Assembly (NCBI RefSeq): GCF_002999335.1
Contig: NW_020312076.1
Location: forward strand, 1 to 64,000
Direction of reading: 5' to 3'
DNA: 64,000 nucleotides
Source of the DNA: Cyclospora cayetanensis
Lineage: Eukaryota > Apicomplexa > Conoidasida > Eucoccidiorida > Eimeriidae
This document shows positions 48,930 to 58,657 of this stretch, in pieces; within the stretch, counting starts at the first letter, position 1, and the number at the start of each line of letters is the position of its first letter. The position numbers and the translations under genes were made by a program. The notes under the pieces were generated by a model. It was not told where the DNA came from. It made no database searches and saw only the letters and a list, made by a program, of their open reading frames with translations.

Positions 48930-51900
48930 CTCTCTCTCTTTCACAAAACTGTCTGTCTACAGACGAGAAACGCCTCTGAAGGCTTTCATCTCTTGGAAGT
49001 TTCCCTTCCTTCGCCGTGACGTACTCACCGACTCGGCGGAGATCTTGAGAGCTTTCACTCTTCCAATCGGGAAGCGCAGCAAGCTTCTGCTGCAGCAGCG
49101 CTTGCTTCTGCTGCAGCAAGTCTTGCTTCTGCTGCAACAACTGCTGAGCAACCTGGAGAGACACTCCGAGGGCTTCATGCTGCCGCAACGCGTGCTGCGA
49201 CGCCTGCAACTCCTGCCGTCTTTGCTGCAGCTGCTGCAGCGACTCTCCGCAAGTGGCACTTAAGGCCTCTAGACCTACACCAAATAAACACCAACAGCGA
49301 TAATTGCGGTGCGCGCAACACACCCTCGCAGCAGCATAGGCAGCTCTAGAGACTGCCTCAGAAACGAGGCTAGAACTTAAGAATGCCGCCACCGCAAGAA
49401 AGAGCAGCAGCAGGGGTCGCAGCAGTCAATATGGCTGCAAAGAAGCTGCTCCTGCAGATCTGAAGCAGCAGGAGGAGTAGCAGCTTTCTGGGGAAGGTAA
49501 ATGACATACGCGTGATCTGAGCTTCATCGTGTGCCTCTGCATCCCGCTGAAGCTGCTGCAGCTGCACTTCGCTGGTACGAACCGCCTGAGAGCACTGCTG
49601 CGTGGAAGGCAGCTGCAGCAGCTTCTGCTGCAGCTGCTGCAGTTGCTGCTGCAGATGGCTTCGCAGGCTCAGAGAAGCACTCACGGCTGCCTGCTGCTGC
49701 TGCTCCTTCTGCTGCAGCTGCTGCAGTATGTGCTGCCTCTGCTGCAGGTGGACGTGCAGCTCCTTGGCAGCTGCTGCTTGCTGTCGCCTCAGCTTTTGCG
49801 ACTCCGCAGCACACAGGGATATGGCCTCCTGAGGAGCCTAAGAACAAACCCCCAAAGCTGTTTCCCACCCTTAGAGTGCTGGGAGGCTACACATGTAAGT
49901 GTGTAGCCTCCGTTGCTGCCATCGGATGGCGATGACGCCACGAGCACTGACTTGCTCCACATACAAGTTGCCAATGTGTCTCTCCCTACCTGCTGCAAGT
50001 GCTGCTGACTGTACGGAAGGACTGCGGCCAGCTTATCCAGCAGCGTGCGCTGCTGCTGCCTGGCTGCGTCTCGCCGTTCCTCAGCCTTCAAGCCGTCTGC
50101 CGCCTTCGCAACCTCTTGCTGCAACTGCTGCTGTAGCTGCAGCTGCTGCTCCTGGAGGGCGTTCACCTTGTTGGACACGGCTTGCCGTCGCTCGCTCTTA
50201 GCCTGCATGCACCATAACGCTGCGAAGCAGCAGGCTATATATGCATGTACACACACACATACACAGCAGCCAGCTAGTCTCTCGTGGTGGTACAAGTCCA
50301 TTCCATGAGGCTCCCACCAGAGCAGCTTTAGCCGTATCGAACAACGTGCGGCAGCAGCACCTCCAAAATGCGTTTTCTCAGCATCAAAACACACACGACC
50401 ACTGCCGCGGGATGCAGCAATGGCCAGCCTCATACACACACATACACATATATATACACTTCAAACACATGTACACACACATATACATACACATATATAT
50501 ACACTTCAAACACATGCACATGCACATATATACACTTATACACATAGATATATGCACACTTCAAACACATGTACACACACATATACATACACATATACAT
50601 ATATTCACTTCAAACAGATGTACACACACACATACATACACATGTACACACACATGTACATACGCATATATATACACTTCAAACACATATATACACACTT
50701 CAAACACATACATGCACACATACATACACATGTACACACACATATACATACACATATATATACACTTCAAACACATATATACGCACACATACATACATAT
50801 GTACACACACACTCACACATACACACATATTCACACTTGAAACACATGTACACACACATATACACACTTGAAACACATGTACACAAATATATATATATAT
50901 ATATATACATATGTGTACACTTCGAACATATGTACACACACACATACATACACATGTACACACACACACTCACACATACACATATATACACACTTTAAAC
51001 ACATATACATATATATATATATATGTACACTCATACCCACCCCTCATAGACACACAACGAAAGACACACACACATAGTCTCACATGCACAACACACACAA
51101 AATATCGGTGTCCAACCTTATACTCTTGGGAGATGGTGCCAAGCAGTTCTTCCAGTTCCTCTAGAGGCTCTTCGAAGACAACTGGTGCGTCGTCGATTTC
51201 TTCTTCTCCCTCCTCCTGTTGCTGGCGTCGCTGCTGCCGCTCTAGCTGTTTTTGCAGCTCCTGCAGCTTCTGCTGTTGCAGTGCCTCCATCTCCTCCGCT
51301 ACCAGCAGCTGCTGCTGCAGCTGTTGCACGCGTTTCAGCACTTCGTCGCCAGCTGCAGTGGCGGCCTCTCGTCGAAGCAGCTCCTGCTGCTGCTGCCTGC
51401 AGTCAGCACCAGGGTAGGCACAAGCACACAAGACACGCAGAAGCCTCTCAGTGTCAGTACAAGGCATCGCCACAAGGGAGCCTTAAACCGTTGACAAGAA
51501 GAAAAAAGAGGTATGCTCTACGCCGAAAAGAGTGTTGGGGATTCGCTGATGGCTGCGGCTCACGCGATATCGTCAGCAGCTGCGTCTATCGCTTCCTGCT
51601 GCTGCTGCAGCTGCAGCTGCAGAGCCTTCGCTGCATCACGGTGCACTCCCAGGATACGGAGATCATTTTCGCGATCTTTGAGCTCCGTTGCATGCACTTT
51701 TCTGCGCACAAAAACGCTCGCTCGTACGGAGTCGGCAACGGGAAGACGCGAGGCCAAAGGAGGGGTAGCGAAAGCCGCCACTGCTGCACTTCTGCATGGA
51801 GAGTCTCAGAACCCTTCCTTCTATATAACAGAACAACCCTGCTCCTCCTACACACACTGCGTAAACTCTTTTTTTTAACCATGCCGGGGTGCAAAAAGAA

Positions 51901-54035
51901 GCCATAAATCCATGCTGCTGTTCGTCCGGTTGCGTTGTCTAGAGGAACGTGCAGGGGCCGAGAGACTCCAATAACACAACACGCGTTCGCGGAAGTGCAA
52001 CAGAGAGAGAAAGAGATTCAAAATCCTCAAAAGTAGGGAGGGCTGGCACTGGAGCCGCTAGAAAAAAGGGGAAAGGTAAGTATACATTTATATATACACA
52101 CCCGACCGCAGAAAGCCGCTTACTTCGCGGCTCGAATAGCTTGAAGCGCCTTCACATAACGCGTTGCGTCAAAGAGAGAATCAAACCGCTTCTTAAGGGA
52201 TTGCATGTCACCCATTGGCCAGCAGCTTTCCTCTTGGTGGCACAGCACGACATGCTCCAGCACCGGCTTGGAAATGCCTGCGCGTAAAAACAGCCGAGAG
52301 GCAGTGAAGCTGAGAGGTGAGGAAGCTGCAGCAGTGAGAGGGCCAAACGACAGACAGACACACACAACCAAACAGACACAGACAAACAGACACACACAGA
52401 CAAACAAACACACGCAGACAAACATACACAGACACACACAGACAAACAGACACACACAGACAGACAGACACACACACAGACATACACAGACACACACGGA
52501 CAAACATACAGAAACAGACACACACAGACAACCAAACACACACAGACACATGCAGATACAGACACAAACCATACAGAGAGACCCTGCATGGTTTTTGTAC
52601 GCTAAGAAAATGAGCGCTCCGGGCAGCTAGGGAGAGAGCTTCCCGGGAGGCTGATTGTGTGAAGAATACATGTTGCGTGTGGAAGGGTATTTCCTCGAGG
52701 CGGGAGCACAAGGACTGTGTCTCAAGAGTGCTTATATCGCCTGTGCATGCCCAAAAGAAGTTTTTCGCGGGGAGCAGAAGGGCAGGAGGGGAGAGACGAT
52801 GGCGTTTAGGCAAGGGGATAAATGGGGTGACGGAACGTGCCGCGCGTGGCGCCTCCCCACACCAGCTGCGAGCGGCTGTCTTTTGTGCATACCCAGTAGA
52901 CTGGAGAGCTGCTCATCGATGTTGACGCATTTGTGGCTAATGGATGCCGTCTGGCCGTCTTCGTCCTTCACCTGCAGGACAGCCTCTAAGGCCTTATACG
53001 CGAAGGAAGCAGCGCAGACTGCAAGAAAACATCTTCAACGATGCCTCTGGCGAGAGCAGAGCAGATCATCATGGCACCATGAGCGCGACTGGCCAATCAA
53101 GAAATGTCGTCTGCCGAAGCACCACCATAAAGACGTCCCCTGCGGCTATCAACACCCCCCCTCCCCTCCCCCGCTGTCCGTCTGATCATCTGCATGTTGC
53201 AGCTACATACCAAACACACGTACAACGAAGAATGCTGCACAAAAACGCGAAAGGGGGAGGAAGTGGAGAGCCTTCTCTTCAACCTACTTTGAACTGCGGC
53301 TTGAGTCTTCTCTGCTTGTCGAGTGTGTGTGAAAGTTGCATGGACCTGACGACCAGAATTCTCTTCTTCTGCCTCTCCTGTCTCAAGGAGACTCGGATTT
53401 GCGCCTTAACCTCTGGGCTGTCCGTCAGTCGAGGATCGAACAGCCAGCCCTTTCCCCTGTCAGCAGAGGGTGGCATTTCTCCAGTCAATGCGTATTTCAA
53501 GCACTCGACTAAGGTCTGGAGCAGTCAGACACAGCACAGGAAGGGAAAGGAAGAAATTAGGGAGAGAGTGAATGAGAGATATGGCGCATACAACACACAG
53601 AGACGTACAAGGAACAAAAACGATAAGAGAACGCGGTCCTCCCGTGTGGTAAGCGCCTCAAGCACACGCACAGCGACTTGGTGCTGCAGCGGTGCTGCAG
53701 CGTTTTTTGTCGGATGATAATACATGACGTGAAACGTAAGAATAAGGTGGTCACGCCCTCAAGCGTTCTCTAAGCCCCTCCTTTTCTACGATTTGCAGGG
53801 GATGGGTAGATGCGTGTCTTTCGGTGAGGCAAACTGAAGACTACACTGCAGGCGGCTTCCGTAGTGTGGAACCCTAAAAGACGTGTCGTCACGAGATCTG
53901 CAGTCCGCGTACCGTTTTGCCTGCCCCATTGTGACCAACTATGACGGTAAGAGGCGTCCCGAAGGAAATTGTCTCGAGCGACTCGGGGCCAAAGCTCCGC
54001 ACGCCTTGAATACCAACGCGCTCAATTGTTGTCAT
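44010..54035 (-). CDS. RAD50: RAD50 double-strand break repair ATPase, 19 exons
   Basis: SMC-like ATPase of the Mre11-Rad50 complex (DNA-end sensing and tethering, nucleus). Exons, minus order: 54035-53913, 53515-53284, 53018-52893, 52277-52124, 51701-51564, 51396-51117, 50202-49990, 49837-49510, 49274-49029, 48866-48229, 47754-47615, 47437-47126, 46868-46725, 46524-45980, 45739-45642, 45459-45357, 45256-45101, 44667-44549, 44201-44010. Phases agree throughout; 4,287 nt, 1,428 residues. N-lobe: GVRSFGPE, Walker [10 protein letters not shown] (residues 33-41), [12 protein letters not shown]-loop region VVLCHQEES. Zinc hook CPLC at residues 748-751 (48454-48465). C-lobe: [29 protein letters not shown] signature, Walker [24 protein letters not shown]. 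The coiled-coil arms are unusually rich in Gln and Ala from CAG triplets. The borders at 46725 and 44201 are the least certain. Confidence 0.93.
47822..48180. repeat. (CAGTAT)-type hexamer/triplet microsatellite in a RAD50 intron
   Basis: About 360 bases of CAG and TAT triplets (CAGTATCAGTAT, CAGCAT, CAGCAG) between the exon ending at 48229 and the exon beginning at 47754. It is open in several frames on both strands, which creates long artificial ORFs of Tyr-Gln, Ser-Ile, or Asp-Thr-Ala repeats. It lies wholly inside a phase-0 intron. Confidence 0.85.
48897..48945. repeat. CT and TA microsatellite in a RAD50 intron
   Basis: CTCTCTCTCTCT followed by TATATATATATG and CTCTCTCTCT, within the intron between exons 49274-49029 and 48866-48229. 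Confidence 0.85.
50240..51090. repeat. CA/TA-rich minisatellite in the longest RAD50 intron
   Basis: About 850 bases of ACACATATACAC-like sequence organised around a recurring CACTTCAAACACAT (variants CACTTGAAACACAT, CACTTCGAACATAT, CACTTTAAACACAT) at roughly 20-75 base spacing, about eleven copies (near 50458, 50500, 50549, 50607, 50676, 50698, 50763, 50836, 50867, 50918, 50991). It fills the intron between exons 51396-51117 and 50202-49990. Confidence 0.8.
52345..52575. repeat. ACAGACACAC microsatellite in a RAD50 intron
   Basis: Imperfect CAGACACACACAGACAAACA units between exons 53018-52893 and 52277-52124. Open frames across it give artificial Cys/Val/Leu-rich ORFs on minus. Confidence 0.85.
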
Positions 54036-56287
54036 TCTGAAAAGGCATGGATACAAAAAAAAGCTGCGGAGGCATCCACGGGACCCAATTCAGGGCAGTC
54101 ACCGTTGTGGTGGAAGGCAGAAGGGCATGCAGAAGCGTGGTCTGCCTGCTGCCACTACGATTGCCGCTGCGCATGCCGCCTAAGCCACGCTCCGGCTTTG
54201 CGAGAAGCGACTCTGCAGACCAACGACGGCAGCTGCTGCTTCCAGGGGTCGTGGCTTAGCCGCCCTACAGCTGCCAAGGAAGACACACACTGGCCTTTCC
54301 CTGGAAATGAAGACGGCCCCCCTTGTGTGTTTGCTTCAGCGCACGTACACTACCCGTCTGCCTTTCTCCGATACACCCCGTCCATGCAATAGCCTTCAGA
54401 AGACTCAGAAAGAGCTATGGCGCAATGGAAGTCTCCGGCTCCTCTTCGCGGAATCTCTGCTGCCACGGGCCTTGAGGGCATCGGCGGCGCATCCTCTGCT
54501 CGTGCTAGCAGGCTAAATCATGTGCCACGCCTTTTTCCCATGAACAAAGTAGCGACTTTTCACTCTAATCGGCTAAAGACTTTCTAGTAATGGCGTCGAT
54601 GACAATGCAGAGACAGGGGTGCAGAAGTCGCCCAGGGGCAGACTTTGGTGTGGTCGGTGGTGTCAAAAACACGAAGCCAGCCCCACAGAGATTCTTGTGC
54701 AAAAGGAAGAAATCTGTTCAAGCCTTCTTCGCAATTTAATTAAGTTACTGGAGGCAGAAACGTAACATAGCCGTGGAAGGCATCTCGTCACCTCGTGGGA
54801 AGACGAAGCAACCCGGGATGCTCAACGAGTCGGCAGTGGAGATGAATGGGAAGCGTAAAACTCCACCACTCTGCGGAGGAGAGATACAGCATCTGCACGA
54901 CAGCACAGGTGACCCTTATCAGGGCATTGCCATGTCAGGTTATCCCCTGACTTCTCGAATGTGCGGAGAGCACAGGCTTGCTTGCTCGTTAACGCCCGAC
55001 TTCCTGGTTGTTTGTATGCATTCATCGCAAAAAGGGAGTGATCTCTTCCTTATTCGATTGCTAACCAGTGATCTATGCTCTCCTGTAGCTGCAGCGACGT
55101 GAAACCAGCCACTAGACCGTCTTTCGGGGACGACGTAGCTGCCACGATAGAGACCGTCCCGCGCGAGCTTCTTAGTGCTCAGGGCGACGTGTTCGGGTAC
55201 AGAGAGCCAGTTGTTAGCATAAGGTTAATCAGTGGATATAAGCTCGTACTTGCCCCTTCTGGACTAGTGCAACGTTTTTTTCTCTCGGGTCTCCACATGT
55301 GGAACGCAATGTACCGGGCCAAGAACAATTCGAACACTTTCCGTTGAATTAGTTGAGCACAGCTAAGAATTAGAATAAGATGACTTATTGGATGCCTCTT
55401 CTAATTTCAAATCTATTGCGCAGTAGGGGTATGTCGGTATAAGAAGACGCAATGCCGAGTGCCATTCCGCTAGAAGCCATGTGCACTCAGCTCTGAATGC
55501 TCGCAATGCTCAGAGAGCGCAGTTAAGCGCACCCCAGCTGTTTTTCTCTTCTCATATGAAGACCGTTAGGGGGACTGTCAGACAGAGAAAACATTTCTTT
55601 TGGAAGACAACCCGATCACTTGTTACAAAGTTCGGATTTTTCCATGGTGGACTGCCCACCCAAAAGGGACCTATAGACAAAGCACGTGAGCTTGCGCGTG
55701 TGTGGACTGCGCAGCGCACGGTCAGGAAGGATCCGACTCCTGTGGTGTTCGCGTTTCTGCATTAAAGTTTGTGCGATTTTAGTCTGCACCGCCAGTTGTT
55801 CTGTGCTCCCCTATACAGGAGCGTGCTTTTCTCTGGCAGCCCCCACAAACGCCTGCTCCTTTTGCATTACATGAGGACTGCACAATTTGCTTTTCCATCC
55901 TGTAGTGCTCTCGCCCACCCGCCTTTTTAGACATCTACCCTTATTGCGTTCGATGCGCTGCGTTAAAGCACATTTGTCAGTGGCTCAGCACAAATGGCAG
56001 CATTTGGAGCACAGCGCTTTGGCCTTTACTTCGGACACCTCACTCTGAGAGCAGGGTACATAGCCAGCAGGCATGTGTACCTTGATCGTTATGTCAAAAG
56101 GGGTGGACAGAATCCTCGTCAGAAGGCGGGATGTAGTAGGCTTTGAAGCATAAGGAGTTAACAGAGAAACGGCAGTGCTGTGCTGCAGGCTCCTGCATCC
56201 ACAGCGGCTACATCGTTGCTTGTTCACATCTGTGCAAAAGGAGTTACTAGAGCTCAGAGGGCTAAGAATACTACTTCCAGTAGAGTT
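54036..56287. other. Interval with RAD50 promoter and possible plus-strand exons
   Basis: About 2.2 kb. It contains the RAD50 upstream region. A plus-strand ORF ending at 55347 (preceded by a CTCTCCTGTAGCTGCAG acceptor-like site near 55095) encodes DVKPATRPSFGDDVAATIET followed by an open, protein-like frame. A plus ORF at 54773-55102 ends near a CACAG|GTGACC donor. The phases of these two do not join, so no gene model is proposed. The plus ORF 55481-55765 and minus ORF 55985-56227 are unrecognised. Confidence 0.3.
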
Positions 56288-57069
56288 TCAGGTGCTGAAG
56301 GGCACTGAGCCAACTCGAGCGATGGCATCGTAGAGCTGCTGCTGGTAGAGTTTCACTTCGGGATTTTTCTTCGCCTTTTTACTGCCCGACAATATTTCAG
56401 CGCTCTGCTCCTGCGGAATGGGGAACAAGCAGACTGCACACTCCTTGCGGCATTCCCGCCTCTGCACAACCTCCGCTAAGCTGAGGCAGGATAGGGAGGC
56501 AACATCTCAGAAGCCTGCCTATTTTCCAGCCCGGTCAGTATCCTTACCAATTAAGGTGGAATTCGTGCCCTATAGGACACAAGGAGACTGAACGTGGCGG
56601 CACAGGTGTATGCAACAGGAGGCAGCAGGCCCACCACATTCCAGCCGGAACAAGGTCGGCTTGGCGAGATGCATCGAGTCGGATTTGTGCATCAGGCACT
56701 GAGAATTGGTGCAGACAATTGCAATGTGACGTGGTATGATTGAGTATACAAGTAATTGCGTACGATCGAGCATAAATCGTCATCGATTTCTGGCGGAGCT
56801 TTCGGCCCAAAGTTTACGTCTGCGCTTCTGCGAGTTGTTGACGCCCGTGCAACGCAACCACTAAGGCTGGCAGGCAGCGCAGCGGCCCTCGCCTTGGTGC
56901 AAGGGCGGCTTTCCAAGAAGTTGGAGCCGTAAACATCGCATAATGGCTTGTGCGGGCTAGCAGTGCAAGGGGACCAAGGAGAGGCCTCCAACTCTCGCAG
57001 CGAGCGCCGACGAATGAGGCGTGTTTCCTTCGGCGCCACCCACCGGCACGGTGGCGGAGAAATCGCCAT
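56288..57069 (-). CDS. Small unknown gene, C-terminal exon supported
   Basis: The terminal exon 56410-56288 follows a good acceptor (CCCCATTCCGCAG) and encodes EQSAEILSGSKKAKKNPEVK and then LYQQQLYDAIARVGS before a stop: 41 codons in a clean frame. The upstream part is uncertain. A 125-codon ORF from an ATG at 57069 (MAISPPPCRWVAPKETRLIR, Arg-rich and mitochondrial-presequence-like) may supply the N-terminus. A donor-like TTAATTG|GTAAGG near 56555 suggests an intervening exon. I recognise no domain. The start is a guess from the ORF. Confidence 0.33.
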
Positions 57070-57269
57070 TCGGCCCCCTAAGGCGCTATTTTTCAGAAAC
57101 TATATTTCAAGAGTTCAGAGACATAAAAATTTGGGTCACTGACTCATGCGGTGCTCGAGAAATGAAGTCGGAAGAAGGCACTGTGACAACGCTTCCCTGT
57201 TCCTGAACATCCCGCTTGCAACTACTTGCAGGATCCTGTACACAGCCTGCCGTAGAATAGATTTATTGA

Positions 57270-57849
57270 TTAGCGTGTGAATGTTTCACCGCGTAAAACG
57301 CTCGAATTACCGTGGGGTTCCGGCATACATTCATGCACTGCTGTGTTTTCTGGCAGCCTAACCACTCTACTTCGTTTGGACCGCAAGTGAGCTCCTAAAG
57401 ATCCCTTTTCTAATTGAGCACTGCCACTATGGACATGCTCAAGTGCAGCTGTGTCATTGGTAATTCTGTTATGTAGCACTCTGGTTTGCGGGGCTGAATG
57501 TGGAATTTTCCCATTAGAACAGCCGACTCTGCTGTTCAGTGCCTTCAGCGCCGACACATGAGCATTCTCATTCTTGACTAAACCGGCGGGGCGCTCCTCT
57601 GGCTCGCCTGGTGATACGGCGCAGCATGGCGGTAGTCTTTGGAGTACTTCTTTGAGTAGTTTTGTGTGTGCTTCGGCGAACTGGGGTGTATTGAGAGGAC
57701 ACAATCCGAAACATGTATGCGGTAACTCTCACCTTTTCTAGAACAGCAAGCTTTGCTAGTACTGGCGCCAGCTGATCTAAACGCTGATCCGGAAATATGT
57801 GCAAATTTCTCTGTGGAGCTACAGAGAACTTTGTTGAGGGTTTACACAT
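57270..57849 (-). CDS. Small helical protein, two exons, unknown
   Basis: Exon 1 is 57849-57733 (MCKPSTKFSVAPQRNLHIFP, then LDQLAPVLAKLAVLEK; donor GAAAAG|GTGAGA). Exon 2 is 57680-57270 (acceptor CACCCCAG; FAEAHTKLLKEVLQRLPP), with both ends in phase 0, giving 175 residues. The junction of the two helices LAKLAVLEK and FAEAHTKLL reads as a continuous amphipathic helix, which supports the splice. The rest is polar, without a domain. An upstream extension of the first exon to 57894 or further exons are possible. Confidence 0.45.
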
Positions 57850-58127
57850 TTTCTTGCTATTCAGAATTCTGATTAAGCACCTTGGGACTTGCAATGCATA
57901 AATCTAAGGAGGCCATATGATAGGGATGACACAATGAATAAATGCTACATAACCGACCAAGTATGCGGTGTCGGCGTAACTCGATCTGCACAAATAGAAT
58001 CGAGGCTGTTCAGACATCTGAAACTCCAAGGGCTCTTCCTGACTATATGCAATTACATTATATATGAAGCATATCCGCAGTAATGTCCGTTTCTGAATTG
58101 AAATTGACCATATTTTTTATTTTAGTC

Positions 58128-58625
58128 TTAGTCGAGTTTCTGTACCGTCCTGTGGGGCTGGTTCAAATCGGGAGCGGGCAAGGACCAGTTCAGATAGTAA
58201 TCCGAAAGGTTCAGCCTCGTCACCTTCATAATTGTCATTTGGGGTAGGATTTTGTCGGAGGCGTTTCCTCTATTATTCGTCAGTGGCCTTCCTGTCTCAC
58301 GATACGACCAAAGTCCTACTGAAAACTGGTAGTGAGGCACTAGGTCGCCATGAATGGCGATGTGCTTCCTGATTAGGGATCCATCAGCTTGCTTCACTTT
58401 CAGTATTCTCGATACTACACCAGCTCGGCGCCCTATTCTATTCAAGGTAAAGCCCCTGGGAAGCCGCCCTTTCATAACGCAGGCTTCCTTGCCGGTGCAT
58501 CCGTGTGCCCCCGCGACATGCGCATAGGTAGTTGTAAGGGGTCTAGAGATCCTCGCTGTGCATACTTCAAGAGGACCTCCTGAATCTGACGCCTTTGCAG
58601 ATGCATGCCGGCCACTAGGATGCAC
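58128..58625 (-). CDS. Hypothetical 165-residue basic protein
   Basis: Uninterrupted minus ORF starting with ATG at 58625 (MHPSGRHASAKASDSGG) and ending QPHRTVQKLD. It is Arg/Ser/Gly-rich, with a stretch RAGVVSRILKVKQADGSLIR. Its start lies only 33 bases from the ATG of the plus-strand TYW3-TYW2 gene, so if real the two genes share a very short divergent promoter. No domain is recognised; it could also be a shadow or an exon of a longer gene. Confidence 0.33.
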   Translation of the reverse strand: MHPSGRHASAKASDSGGPLEVCTARISRPLTTTYAHVAGAHGCTGKEACVMKGRLPRGFTLNRIGRRAGVVSRILKVKQADGSLIRKHIAIHGDLVPHYQFSVGLWSYRETGRPLTNNRGNASDKILPQMTIMKVTRLNLSDYYLNWSLPAPDLNQPHRTVQKLD

Positions 58626-58657
58626 CCAGCCTGCGAACGCCGTAACAAGTAGATAAA

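Noticed and set aside
50241..51077. Several long ORFs rich in Thr-His-Ile-Tyr (plus) and Cys-Val-Tyr (minus)
   Set aside because: They are read-through of the CA/TA minisatellite in a RAD50 intron.
52152..52813. Cys/Val/Leu-rich minus ORFs joined to a RAD50-like tail
   Set aside because: Only the part after the acceptor at 52277 is RAD50. The Cys/Val/Leu part is the ACAGACACAC repeat in the intron.
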